DNA of 64,000 bases, taken from NCBI GenBank assembly GCA_034509755.1, contig CM067544.1, positions 19,525,001-19,589,000 of the forward strand, written 5' to 3'. A program made the translations under genes and the position numbers. Under the pieces are notes generated by a model, which saw nothing but the letters and a program-made list of their open reading frames with translations, was not told the DNA's origin and ran no database searches. Positions 10,655 through 22,194 of this stretch are shown here, piece by piece (position 1 is the first letter of the stretch; each line of letters begins with the position of its first letter). The DNA is from Anisodus tanguticus. Lineage: Eukaryota; Streptophyta; Magnoliopsida; Solanales; Solanaceae.

Positions 10655-13600
10655 CATCCCCGCAGTCATAGCGAGCGGTCTTCGAACGCTGAGACTCTCC
10701 CTAAAATCTTCAAAAAAGACCGAGGGAAGACCCTTTGTAAAGATGTCTACAATTTGATATCTTGATGGGACATGACAGACGCGTACCTGACCCCGAGCAA
10801 CCTTTTCGCAGACAAAGTGAATGTCCATCTCGATATGCTTAGTGCGTTGGTGCTGAACCGGATTACCAGAAAGGTAGATGACACTAATATTATCGCAATA
10901 AATCAAGGTGGCCTTCTGAATGGGACAATGAAGCTCCAAAAGCAAATTACGTAACCAACATGATTCTGAGACCACATTAGCTACCCCTCGATATTTAGCC
11001 TCGGCACTTGAGCGGGATAGAGTCGACTGGCGCTACGTAGATCAGGAGACCAAGTTGTTGTCAAGGAACATATAATGGCCGACGTAGACCGTCTGGTGTC
11101 TGGACAACCACCCCAATCAGCATCCGTGTATGAGACAAGTGTGCATGTCGAGGAAGGATATAAATGCAAACCATAGTCCAGTGTACCCTGAATATACTGA
11201 ATGGTGCGTTTGAGTGCATTCATGTGCTCAATTCTAGGATCATGCATGAACAAACACACCTGCTGGACAACATACGTAATATCCGGTCTTGTAAAGGTAA
11301 GATACTGAAGGGCCCCTACAAGACTGCGATAGCGGGTCAGATCCTCGTAAGGTACGCCGACCGCGGCACGAAGCTTGGGCTTTGTATCAACTGGAGTGGA
11401 AGTGGACTTACAGGATGACATCCCAGCCCTCTCGATGATCTCGGCTGCATACTTCCGCTGAGACAAGAATAATCCATCGGAATGACGAGTGATACCAATC
11501 CCCAAAAAGTAACTCAAGGGCCCCAAGTCTTTCATAGCAAACTCGGAGCTGAGCATGGTCATGATAGACTGGCGTAAGGCATCAGAAGAGACATTCAATA
11601 TAATATCGTCCACATATATAACAGAATGTAGGCTAAGGATGAACCACGACGATAGATGAAAAAGGAATTATCCGACCTGCTGTGAGTGAACCCAATAGTC
11701 GAAACATAGTCAACAAACCTTGTATACCAGGCCCGGGGGGACTGCTTAAGCCCATATAAGGACTTCTTCAATAAACAGACACGATGAGGATGATTGGGAT
11801 CCCTGAATCCCAAATGCTGATGCATATAGACTGTTTCCTTGAGATCCTCATGTAAGAAAGCATTCTTTACATCTAACTGATGAATATGCCATGCCTTCGA
11901 AAGAGTCAAGCTTAGCACCGTGCGAATGGTAGCCGTCTTAACCACCGAACTAAATGTCTCACCACAATCTATACCAACACGCTGAGTCTTACCATCACCC
12001 ATAAGTCGCGCCTTATGTCGAGCAAATGAACCATAAGAATTCTCCTTATGAGCAAAAATCCACATAGACATGGTAATATTAATACCAGATGAACGGGGCA
12101 CCAACTCCCACGTCTTGTTATCAATAAGAACATTATATTCATCGGTAATAACAATTTTTCAATTCGGATCATTTAAGGCAGATACAGGATTATGTGGTAA
12201 GGGGGATTTAGGACATTAGAATGTAAATTAAAATGTCTTTTTGGTTTAAAAACACCCCGTTGAGTACGAGTGATCGGTCTATGACTCGAGAGATAATTGG
12301 ATAGATTTTGGGAATTTGCTGGGTTCGGGACGGACTGGCAAGGAGGCAGTGGGCCTGTTGGCCCAACACGGTATACTGGAACAGTAACTGGACCCGTTCT
12401 AGAATCGGGTTGGATTGGCCCAATCGCTGGAACTGGTCCAGTGGAGGTACTGGGATAGACAGGGGGTGACGGGTCAGTGGGGCCAGCGGGCAGTGGGCCC
12501 ATTGGAGAATTTTAGGTGCGGGAGATGTCCGAAAAATGCTGAATAATATACGGGGATATACTATTATCCAAAAAATTATACGAACTAGGCACGGGAGTAT
12601 TAACTTTAGCAAATGGAAATTGGGATTCATAAAAAATGACATGGCGATTAATGATGATTTTATTAGAGGATAAATCAAAGCATTTCTAGCCACGATGATT
12701 AGACGAAAAACACAAAAACACACACGGAGTAGACCGGGCCTGGAGTTTGTTAATTGTGGTGGACGGGAATAACAGATAACACAAATGCCCAAAAACCCGA
12801 AGATGTGAATATGAAAGAATTTTATTATATAAAATTTGAAGGGGGGAAGAATATGTCAAACCTTTGGAAGGAGTTATGTTAAGGAGATAGTTAGCCATTT
12901 GGAGAGCATGATGCCAAAAAGACGGGGGTACGGAAGCATGAATCAATAACGTTCGGACAATGTTATTTATGGAACAAATTTTGCGTTCGGTTTTCCCATT
13001 TTGTGAAGATGTATGAGGACAAGAAAAATAAAAATTAATCCCATTATTAGCACAGAATTCCCGAAACACCCCATTGTCATATTCTTTGCCATTATCACAC
13101 TGAATATTTTTGATTTCTCAGTCGAATTGGGTTCTGATGAATGCTCTAAATTTTAGGAAGATGGAAAAAACTTGAGATTTTTTCACTATCGGAAACGTCC
13201 ATAAAAACTTAGAATAATCATCCAAAAAAGAACATAATACCGATGACCCACAGAACTAAGAACAGGAGACGTCCATAAGTCGCTATGAATAATATCAAAT
13301 GACATTAAAGTATGAGAATTTTAGTCTACAAATGACAACTTAACAATTTTTCCTAAAGAACAAGATTGACAATTTGGAGAACTACTCGTACCCTTACATG
13401 AAATGAAACTATTTTTATCTAAAGACGACAAAATAGATGATCCCAAATGACCAAGACGAGCATGCCACAAGAAAGGAGAAATGACTGCAAAAGCGGATGG
13501 CAGGGCTTGACTCGATGGACCGGAACTGGGTGTGATAGGATAAAGATGTCCCCTACTATCACACCTCATGAGAGGACTCCCCGTCTTGAAATCCTTCACA

Positions 13601-13977
13601 GAGAAACCAAATGGATCAAATTCAATAGATACAGAATTGTCAGTAGTGAATTTACGGACAGAGACTAAGTTTTTAATCAATTTGGGGCGTGGAGGGTGTT
13701 TTTCAAGATAAGAGGTGGATGAGGGAGAAAACGTTTTATGACGATAACCACGAATTGAAATAGAATTACCATTACCAATAATTATGCCGCGAGGGTTGCT
13801 CAAATTGGAATAAGACGAGAGCGTACCTAAATCGGATGTCATGTGGGTAGTGGCACCAGTATCCATATACCAATTTGGGTCCGGAGGAGTTAAATCAAGT
13901 ATGTGCATTGCATTGTCGATGTTGGTAGATGTGGGTGCCACTGCATGACGGGCTTGCGGGGGCCGAGGCCCTAGCAC
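10655..13977 (-). pseudogene. Copia B pol, frameshifted
   Basis: Polyprotein read right to left. The protease motif WYMDTGATTHMT is near 13865, with an intact D-T-G. The GAG-pre-integrase HARLGHLG motif follows near 13460. The integrase core has SSQNGKTERK near 13000. Reverse transcriptase spans about 12100-11000, with KARLMGDG and LDVKNAFLHEDLKETVYM. The catalytic YVDD box at about 11600-11613 lies across a one-base frameshift: the upstream frame reads YMWTILY and the downstream frame resumes as MDDIILN. RNase H continues to 10649 with IYCDNISVIYLS and the ADIFTKGLP segment. Single-base errors rather than large deletions inactivate it. Confidence 0.9.
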
Positions 13978-15027
13978 CCCTACTTGCGGTCTCGGCCCAG
14001 ACTGCTGGTTGTATGTGGACCGAGCCGACCGGGTGGGCTCGGACCGTTGTCGGGCCGCCCACTGCCAGTTAGGCGTGAAGTAGCTGGGCTGAAACTACCG
14101 CTGCCTAGCCCACTGGTTGGGCCCAATCTGCTGTTGTGGGGCCCACTGCCACTGCATAGGGGGCCACTGCCACTGCATAGGGGCCGACTGTGGGCCCCAA
14201 AACTGCTACTACTGCTATTGACCACCGCGAGGACCCCCACCGCCACCACCATTCTGCCGGCTGCCGCCGCGGTTCTTGCCATTATTTTTCTTTTTTCCAC
14301 CATTTTTGCCGCCATTGTTGTTGCGGTTTTGGCCTGAGTTGTTGGAACCGGTAGGATACACCGTGGACTCGGTCATCATGACTACGGGACTAGCACCGGT
14401 AGCCGCTCATTTTGCCATGCCTGCTTCTTCGAGTGTAAGCATAGAACGAGCTTGATAAAATTGCAGAAGCGGGTTGCTTTGTCGAAGAAGCGTTCCCACA
14501 TCACTATAGGCCTCGGAGAGGCCGCAAATCATTTGGAGGACCAAACGATCATTTGAAACTAGCGCGCCAACGTTGCGAAGTTGGTCCGCCAATTCCTTTA
14601 ATCTTTTGCAATTGGCCGACACATTACGAAATCTTCCACATTGACGTGGGAGAAATCCTGCTTAAGGATAACGACTCTAAATTTTGATTATCTTGGAATA
14701 TATCACGCAGTCTATCCCAAGTCGCCTGTGCCGTAGCGTCAGACTCAATAATTGGTTGCAAAAGGTCGGTAGAAATTGTGAAATAAATCCACTAAAGGAC
14801 GTTGGCATCAAGTGTTGTCCACAACTTAGGATCATCCCCGCGTTTTGACACCTCCGTATCCTCAGGAGCCGCGGGGATTATGTGATGGATGACTTGATGC
14901 GATCGTGTGTGAATTTTGAACAGTTCGGCCCACGTCGCATATTTGACGTTTTCTATTTCAAGAACAAGAGGGATGTTATTCTTGATGTTAGAAACTGTAA
15001 GGGCAGGATGAAACGTGTTCCGGGATG
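13978..15027 (-). pseudogene. Copia B gag, broken
   Basis: Starts at an ATG at 15027 (MSTSRNTFHPALTVSNIKNN), the same gag start as in copia A. A stop interrupts at 14792. The capsid part continues at 14622-14407 (RLKELADQLRNVGALVS), shared with copia C. The C-terminal part (about 14315-13980) is a Gly/Arg- and Ser-rich nucleic-acid-binding tail with tandem CSGSGPLCSGSGP units. Confidence 0.85.
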
Positions 15028-15210
15028 TAGACATATTGATAGAACAATATGTGATTGAGGGATTTTGGGAGAAAAAAATTTGGGAAGTAGAGGTACCGTC
15101 GGAATCAACCAATCCGAGAACAAGTTGCGGAAAAACTTTGGTCTCGGTTTTGGGTATTGGTGGTCGACGGATCAAGAGGAAGAAGAAGGGGGAGAGGATT
15201 TTAAGACCTA

Positions 15211-15224
15211 GACTTCTGATACCA
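15211..15224 (-). other. Primer-binding site of copia B
   Basis: On the minus strand TGGTATCAGAAGTC follows the LTR directly. It is close to the initiator-Met tRNA complement. Confidence 0.85.
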
Positions 15225-15517
15225 TGAAAGAAATAATCCCTTGATTATTTTCATTAATTGAAAGTCTATTTATACAAGTTACATATTTCCATAATAGGAG
15301 AATCCTATTCCTAAAACCTTATTCTACTTGGATATTAACTTATACATTTATGGTAATATAATTATTATGGTAAGTGTACAATACTAATTACATTACAACA
15401 TTACCTAAACTAGGATACTAATATCTAAATATATACTCTATATACAGTAAAACCGAGAGGGAGAAACCGAGAGTAATATACACATGTATATTGTGGGTAT
15501 ATTGGGTATATTTAACA
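15225..15517 (-). repeat. 5' LTR of copia B (right on the plus strand)
   Basis: Pairs with 10360-10654. It is followed by the target duplication GTTAT. Confidence 0.92.
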
Positions 15518-15522
15518 GTTAT

Positions 15523-16500
15523 TATAAATGAAACACCAAATTGTAATTTACCAAATCAAAACTCAGATGCAATTAATTAGCACGAGAAGTAATAAATATG
15601 AATAAGATCCTAAAAATATGACTTTCTACTAGCTATATAAGACAGCATTTTGTTACTATGTAGTACTGCTTTTCTAGAAAATGTGAGAGTAAGGGATTAG
15701 TATATCTACATGAAGTTTTCAGGTAGTTACAAATCACCTATAAGTCAATAAATAACGTTCTTTAATTTCTTTATCATTTCAGTAACTTAATTAAAAGAGA
15801 ATAGCAAATATCTGGATTATGAGGAGAAGCTGAAGAGGTTAAATAGTTAAAATATTTTCAAAAAATTACTCGTATATCCCATATACAATGCTATTTCCTT
15901 TTTAATTTGTTAAAGAAAAGGGCATATTCTTATGTCTAAAAATAAATTAACTTTAAATATTTATGCTTTGTTTTAGACTACAAGTTTAAAACGTTTTTTT
16001 TTCTTAAATTTCATACCCAATCAAATACCATCACATAAATTAATTACACACCCGTTTAAATTGTTAACACAATGATGAAAAAAGAAAATTCCAAAAATTT
16101 AACATCCCACGTACATTTATAAGACTTAATTTATATATATATATTGAAAATGAAAAAATATTTTACACAATCAAATATATTTTAAATTCTTGTAACAACT
16201 TTTTTCATGTTATTTTTCATGTTAAGTTTTTTATGAGGATTTTACCTATAACTATAAGTATATAGTTGAACTCATGTAGTTGTTTGATACATTTCTATAT
16301 TTGATAGCTTCAACTTTAAATTTATCTTTATACCCTTAATGAAATGATTTTTAGCCACGTAAATTTTTATGAATAATTTTATACCATAAGTTTTAAAAGT
16401 CTTATTTTATTTTTTAAAACATTGTATCAAGTCAAAAATCTTCGTATAAACTTAGACAAAGTAGTAATAAAGTTTAGGAGTTCAAGAACCAAACATTTTA
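15523..16500. other. AT-rich DNA upstream of the bHLH gene
   Basis: No coding signal. The stretch is AT-rich with a TATATATATATA run near 16132-16143. It lies upstream of the bHLH gene and so probably includes its promoter, but no individual regulatory site can be supported by eye. Confidence 0.4.
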
Positions 16501-16743
16501 ATTATGGTGCACCAGCAGCCATAGGAGCAGAGCTTAATTTCTTTCATCAGCTTTTCTTTTTTAACTTGATGAGAATTGCAATCACCTTTTGAAAAAGCAA
16601 AAGGCAAGAGAAAAGTAAAGAAGGAAAGGGAAAACATAAAGGGGGGAGGAAAAAAAATTCAAGAAAAGCTAATAGGAGTAATAAAGAAAAAGGAGGTATA
16701 CAAAGACAAAGGTTTTCAAAACCCCATGATTCAAAATTCTCAG

Positions 16744-16776
16744 TCTTCTCTCTCTCTCTCTCTCCTCTCTCCCTCT
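16744..16776 (+). repeat. CT microsatellite in the bHLH 5' leader
   Basis: A run of mostly CT dinucleotides about 200 bp upstream of the start codon, in a purine/pyrimidine-biased leader. CT tracts are common in plant 5' untranslated regions. Confidence 0.7.
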
Positions 16777-16973
16777 ATGTTTACGTGTGTTCCTTTTCTT
16801 TCCTCAACTTAATCAAGAGTAGGAAGACCTCAAAGTTTCTCCAAAAACAAGACTTGTTTGGGAGCTTAAGGAAAAGTAGGAGTATTGGAAAGAAAAACAT
16901 ATGAAGTAAATATAAGAAAGAGAAAGGTAGGTAGCTAGTTGTAAGAAGCTTAGAGTTTAATTTGTAGAGAAAT

Positions 16974-19900
16974 ATGAATAGAGGTCATGTTATGCAGAAA
17001 TCACCAGTGCAGCAAATGATGGGTGGAAGCCCTAACTGGTGGAATAACATGAGGCCTCCCATATCTCAGCAAGCTGCTGTTGCTACTACTTATCATCATC
17101 ATGTTCCTTCCTTGTTTCCTCCTAATAATCTTCTTCCTCATTTCTCATCTCCTTCACTCCCCATGTCATCTACTACTTCATGGAATGATGACAACCAAGA
17201 TCACCTTCATGAATCATGGAGCCAATTACTTCTGTAAATCTCTCGCTCTCCCTCTCTCTGTCTCTCTAGTACGATTATTTGTTTAGCTAAGGTGTGTTTT
17301 TGAAGAAGCACAAACTTTTTCCATGCTCCTTAAAAGGATCTAACTTTCATTTCATGCAACAACATATTTTCAGACATTTTGAAACTGGTTTTTTTCTTTT
17401 TCATGCTATGAGAACCAAATTTAAGACAAGTCCTTGTTTCTCTCTTTTCTACGACAACAACAACATACCCAGTGAAATCACACAAAGTGGAGTTTGGGGA
17501 GGGTAGAATGTACGCAGATCTTGCTCCTACCTTCTCTCTTTTCTGAAATATGAATTGATAAAAGAACCTAGTGGAAGTCAGTCTTGTGTTCAATTCCGTG
17601 GTTGGAAGGAATTCCTTTGGGTCATCTTTTTCTTTTTCATCTTCTTGTTAAGTAAAAGTCTTGATTTAGTTTGTTGTTGACTTGTTGGTTTTCATTAATT
17701 CTACGTTGTCTTTGATCTATGGTCTTATTATGTTAATGAAATACTCCTACTAAAGTAATGGCACTTTGGATTTGAATAGAGGTGGCTTGGTGGGGGAAGA
17801 AAACAAGGCAATCCATCTGAGCAATATGCAGGTGAAGAAATTGGAGAACAATTGGGATGAACAGACGTTCCTGAGCCAGCCTGATATGTATGAACATGGA
17901 AATAATGTGGAGTTCCATCCGCAGACAGAATTAACTGGGAAACAAATATGGTCACAGATGATGCCAGTCTCATCTCCCAAGTCCTGTGTTACAACTTTGA
18001 GCAGCAACATGATCGATTTTTCTTACAACAACAAGTCAGATGCAAGGCATCCACCTCCAGATCATTCATCTGAGGTATGAAAGACACTCCCAAAAATAGA
18101 ATTAAATTAATGGAAGATCAGTTTTACTGCTTGCAAAATTTTCTGGTGATACGAATTGCTGCAATTTGCCTCTTTCTATATCATAATATGCATCTTGGCT
18201 GCAATACTTATAGAGTTTCAGTATTAGTTTAATCTAAGGAGTCTTTCCAACTTAAATTTTATTTTAGCAATTATTATTTTTTTCTTTCTGGAAAGAGAGT
18301 TTTGATGTAACTGATAAAGTTGCTGTCATGTGACTAGGAGATCAGCGGTTTAGGAGCCTCTTGCATAAATGTAGGGTAAGGCTGCGTACGATAGATCCTT
18401 GTGGTCCGGTCTTTTTCCGGATCCCGCGCATAGCGAAAACTTAGTGTACCGAGCTGCCCTTTTTTACTTTCTGGGGATATACAAGGATTTTAGTTTGAGA
18501 TGATTGGAGATTAAGAGTGACAAATTGATCTTTCTTCTGTTTATCTTTTTGCGAAGTGCAACAGCAGAGCAGCTACAAGTGGGGCACCTAATAAGAAGGC
18601 TAGGGTTCAACCATCTTCAACTCAGTCCACCTTCAAGGTAAATAATAAGTAAACCAATAAAAATCACATTTTAAAGCATTGTGTTTGAATAAAAATACCC
18701 CTTTCCTTACCACCTTTAATGTGAGCTAATCCATATATCTATCTCTTTCTCATTTTTGTCACAACACTGTTGTCTTTCTTGATTGTCTTGACCTTCGAAC
18801 ATGGTGATTCTTTTCCTTACAATTATATCTTATCTCTTTTACATCCACAAAAGACACAAAAACATGTCATCTAATCCCATCTATGTAAATTTTTTTGTGG
18901 TTTGAAAACAGGTGAGAAAGGAAAAATTGGGAGACAGAATAACAGCCCTTCACCAACTTGTTTCCCCATTTGGGAAGGTATGCTTTAGATAATTAATTAA
19001 CAGGACTAATTACCTTTTAAGTGTGGAATTATCACACAATAATATGTATTTTCAGCTTTAAAAGAAATCCCATAAGAAATCCCATAAGAAGAAGATCTTT
19101 ATACTCCTATAAAGATGACAATTCTCTTTACTGTCTTCATCTTTCTCCTTTTATCCTTTAGGGTTTTCACTTTACAGTTTCTTTACACATTAAAGAGATC
19201 ATACATGAAATTTTTATATTTTCAGTATTTTAAAAAATTATTATGTTTTGTGCAGACTGACACAGCTTCTGTCCTGTTAGAAGCTATTGGGTACATCAGA
19301 TTCCTTCAGAGCCAAATTGAGGTGACATTTCCTCTCTCTTTCATTTTCCCAAACTACCATGAAACACAGTAATGGAATATATGTACATATAAGGTTAAGA
19401 ATTCAGTCTTCAGACATGATCAGTTATTGAAGTTGTAAAAATATATTCCAATTCTCTTAATTTCAACGCCCTTGAAATTTGCAGGCCCTTAGCTTGCCGT
19501 ACCTTGGCAGTGGGTCAGGAAACATGGGGCAACAACATCAACAACATTCTGTACGATTCTAAAAATCTCAACTAGTCTATTTTTTAACTTCCCTAAGCTC
19601 GAAACCTGCGTGTTCTTTAGCTCTCCGGCCCCTCTACTCCGTCATTGTGACGGGGTTGTGTGTCGACTTATTACAACAATAACATACCCAGTGAAATACT
19701 ATAATTTGAGGTCTAGGGAGGGTAGAGTGTACACAGACCTTAGTAGTCCCTACCTACTAAGGTAGGGAGACTGTTTTCAAAAGACCCTCGGCTCAAGAGA
19801 TAGCATAAGCAAAAGAAAATGTCAGATAAGGACAAGAAATTTAAAGCAGTATGAAAATAAAAATAACGAAAGTGAATAAACTGTGATAAAGTAATTTGAA

Positions 19901-21695
19901 AAAAGAAGCAATAACTACCACATATAAATAAGATAATCGAAATACAGAAAACAACAAATAGTAGTAGAAATCAAATTACTCTGGGTCTACTTATTATCAC
20001 AACTTATTTTGTATGTAAGTTTGAGTAACTGTTGATGTCCTAAGATTTACTTTTTGTCCTAAACTAACCTTTAAAGTACATTAATATTTTCAAGTTGGGT
20101 CTATTATGTATACATACTTTTTCTTAACAAAATAGTAGACATACAAATCCAAAGTGTTTGGCCCAGTGGCCAATACATTAGGGTATTGCTGTCTGAGGTT
20201 CCGTGTTCGAGTCCTCTGATCAGCGAGAGTGGAACTGTGTTCCCCCAAAAAAATCCCTCCATACGCGTAGGGCCAAGCGGTGTATACTAATTCGTAGGGC
20301 CAGGTCGGAGGTGGGGTTTTCTGGGGTATGGGGCCGTAATGCAGTGGGACCAGTCACTTTAAAAAGTTTACCCTACCACAGTTTAGTCCTCCGGGGCATA
20401 GTCCAGTGGCAAAGCCTGGGTGCTATAAGGCGCTCTGGCATGGGACAGCGTGGGTTCGATTCCCCGCAAGCACGAAGAAACTCTGCATGTTGGGGAATTT
20501 GACCTTGTCTCATTGATCGGTTGTACGCTCCCAGAAAAACTGGCCACCGGAGCACATCCCGCGATTTACCTGGTAATAGTGTTGAAGGACCGGTGCTATT
20601 ACCTCCAGGACGTCTGGATAATACCAGTGAAGTAGTCAGGCGCAAGCCTGGAAACCTGGATTATAAAAAAATAAATAAAATAGTAGACATACAATATATA
20701 TATATATGTGTGTGTATATATGTGTGTCGGCTTGCTTTCCCGATTCAACTTGTACGTAAGTTTTTAGTGTGGAATTTTCTAAACCTTTACTTTTGTCTTA
20801 AAATTAACTTTACTTTTTATTATTTTCATTATATATAAATATAGGATAAATGTAATAGTGTACGAACAAAACACACACTATAGTTTAATTATTCCGATGA
20901 ACCTGTGTCAGATAACATTCCTTGCGTTGTAGAAGGTGTCTCCGACGGTAATGGGATAGGTGGGGTCGTGGTGGGCGGACCACTGTTATGCATGTGATAT
21001 CTGTGGTCTATAGGGCTGTGGCATATGACATGTGAAATTGAATTAACATGTCAGTAGTATTTAATTGCATTTATTGATTAATGATTATTATGTACTATAT
21101 ATTTGCTTTACAGGTTCATGAGAGGAATAGTTTATTTCCTGAAGACCCTGGTCAGGTATTCTTTATTGCATCCATTTAATTGAACTGCGATTGGGAATGC
21201 CTATTTACTATATATCCCTTTAATTCTATCACGAAACACGATGTTTGCAAATTGCAACTTTAACAACCTTAGTCTCAGTTATGAAAACGGCTGAACAAAA
21301 GATACTAACAACGTAGATTTAAAATCTGTACTTTCCTTTCAAAATCATGAGAAATTAAAGATTGTGTTGTTAACTATTTTCTATTTAATGTGGATTATTG
21401 CAGCTATCCAATGACAACTGCCTGAAAAGGAAGGCAACCAGTGAGCAGGTAGTTGTTTTATGTCTTCGAATTATTAATTTTTGCAGACCATAATAAATGT
21501 ACTATATTATTTCGATTTAAAGATTATTTCTCTAATTCTTCTCTTTTGAATGATCTAAAGGATTATCATGAAGAAGCAAAAAAGGATCTGCGGAGTAGAG
21601 GGTTGTGTCTGGTTCCACTATCAAACACACTGCAAGTTGGGAGTGACAATGGAGCAGATTACTGGGCTCCGGCGTTCGGAGGAGGTTTCCGGTGA
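16974..21695 (+). CDS. bHLH68/bHLH133-like transcription factor, nine exons
   Basis: A predicted nuclear transcription regulator of the atypical plant bHLH group containing Arabidopsis bHLH68, bHLH110, bHLH112, bHLH123 and bHLH133. Exons read by eye: 16974-17233, 17780-18074, 18557-18637, 18912-18977, 19256-19321, 19485-19550, 21114-21155, 21404-21448 and 21561-21695. All have GT-AG borders and the phases agree, giving 351 residues. The N-terminus MNRGHVMQKSPVQQMM and NPNWWN-like segment are the subfamily signature. SWSQLLLGGLVGEE is rebuilt exactly across intron 1. The bHLH domain (about residues 205-260) starts VRKEKLGDRITALHQLVSPF and lacks the His/Glu pair that contacts an E-box. The subgroup motif RSRGLCLVP is in the last exon. 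Introns carry several SINEs. The gene appears intact; exact target DNA is not predictable from sequence. Confidence 0.93.
17451..17532 (+). mobile_element. SINE-like fragment in bHLH intron 1
   Basis: Contains ACAACAACATACCCAGTG and the GGGGAGGGTAGAATGTACGC segment, a dispersed repeat very common in Solanaceae introns. A related, longer copy lies at 19673-19800. Only the core is present, so this is a truncated copy. Confidence 0.65.
18308..18466 (+). mobile_element. TS-type SINE in bHLH intron 2
   Basis: Resembles the tobacco TS SINE, a tRNA-derived non-autonomous retroposon. Recognisable parts are AAAGTTGCTGTCATGTGAC, then CCTCTTGCATAAATGTAGGG, the TTGTGGTCCGG segment, GGATCCCGCGCATAGCG and GAGCTGCCCTTTTTT at the end. 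The segment between GATCAGCGGTTTA and GGAGCC looks deleted and removes most of the box B region. A short TTTCTGG on both sides may be the target duplication. The family name is from memory of the sequence, not a search. Confidence 0.75.
19673..19800 (+). mobile_element. SINE-like repeat in bHLH intron 6
   Basis: Same family as 17451-17532 but longer: CATACCCAGTG, AGGGAGGGTAGAGTGTACAC, and the end GACCCTCGGCTCAAGA. The A-rich tract up to about 19975 (AAAATAAAAATAACGAAAG and similar) may be its tail. Confidence 0.65.
20147..20676 (+). mobile_element. Dimeric tRNA-derived SINE in bHLH intron 6
   Basis: A 530-bp insertion flanked by an identical 18-bp target duplication AAAATAGTAGACATACAA (20129-20146 and 20677-20694), ending in an A-rich tail. 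It contains two pol III-promoter-like heads. The first (about 20157-20240) has GGCCCAGTGG (box A-like) and GTTCGAGTC (box B). The second (about 20393-20465) has AGTCCAGTGG and GGTTCGATTCC. Both boxes are well formed, so it is a retroposon of two tRNA-like modules inserted as one unit. It is not a tRNA gene, since no cloverleaf or acceptor pairing is visible. Confidence 0.82.
20694..20728. repeat. AT/GT microsatellite after the dimeric SINE
   Basis: A TA run followed by a GT-rich run with interspersed TATATA, directly at the right target duplication. Confidence 0.75.
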
Positions 21696-21728
21696 ATGGA
21701 AAAATAAAAATTTGGTCACGTAGGGCAC

Positions 21729-21912
21729 ACTTAAGACGAAGTTGCATCAGATTAAGTGATAGCTATAACATCATAATCACTCAATCTGCTAAAAGTCTAA
21801 GGTTGATTGCTTATGATGCTACTTAAGACGAAGTTGCATCAGATTAAGTGATAGCTATAACATCATAATCACTCAATCTGCTAAAAGTCTAAGGTTGATT
21901 GCTTATGATGCT
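21729..21912 (+). repeat. Perfect 92-bp tandem duplication downstream of the bHLH stop
   Basis: Two identical units (21729-21820 and 21821-21912) begin 33 bases after the stop codon, so they are probably in the 3' untranslated region. Each unit contains an inverted pair, AGATTAAGTGAT and ATCACTCAATCT (11 of 12 complementary), able to fold as a hairpin. The perfect identity implies a recent duplication, or an assembly artefact. Confidence 0.9.
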
Positions 21913-22194
21913 ATACATTTTCTGCTGAATTAATTGAACATGCAACTGTATGCTGTAATATTATATAGTCAAGCTTGTAATTTGGCTTAGAACTCAGTAA
22001 CTATGCTCTAGTTTTTCCCCTTTCATCGGCAAGTACAATGATCATTTCTTGACTTCATGTATATGCCATTCCTCTACGATAAGTACTCATTTTTATGCTA
22101 CTCTTAGAAGCATCTTTTCTTCTACTCCCTCTGGTCTTTTGGTGATTTATATAAATAATTCATGTTCCAAAAAAGAATTTCAATATCATGTCGG
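21913..22194. other. bHLH 3' region, nothing further recognised
   Basis: AT-rich sequence that probably holds the end of the bHLH transcript. No polyadenylation signal can be assigned with confidence, and no other gene is seen. Confidence 0.35.

Larger units (their letters stand above)
10360..15517 (-). mobile_element. Ty1/copia LTR retrotransposon, minus strand (copia B)
   Basis: Nearly identical LTRs of 295 and 293 bp flank a copia-order internal region read on the minus strand. The target duplication GTTAT is intact (10355-10359 and 15518-15522). The primer site is next to the right LTR, and the purine tract (CTGCGGGGATG on the minus strand) is next to the left LTR. LTR similarity indicates a younger insertion than copia A, yet stops and frameshifts are already present in gag and pol. 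Confidence 0.95.

Noticed and set aside
13984..14337. Plus-strand frame opposite copia B gag
   Set aside because: It is antisense to the Gly/Arg-rich gag tail. The Leu/Pro-rich product results from the reverse complement of that low-complexity region.
16576..16812. A 78-codon Lys-rich frame upstream of the bHLH gene
   Set aside because: Simple purine-rich leader and the CT microsatellite explain it. It has no domain and precedes the real start with its subfamily N-terminus.
19115..19372. An 85-codon frame as an independent gene
   Set aside because: Only 19256-19321 is real coding sequence (bHLH exon 5). The rest is intron read through.
20393..20470. A tRNA gene, from the well-formed box B GGTTCGATTCC
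   Set aside because: No acceptor stem or full cloverleaf pairs up. The block lies inside a unit bounded by an 18-bp target duplication with an A-rich tail, so it is a SINE head.
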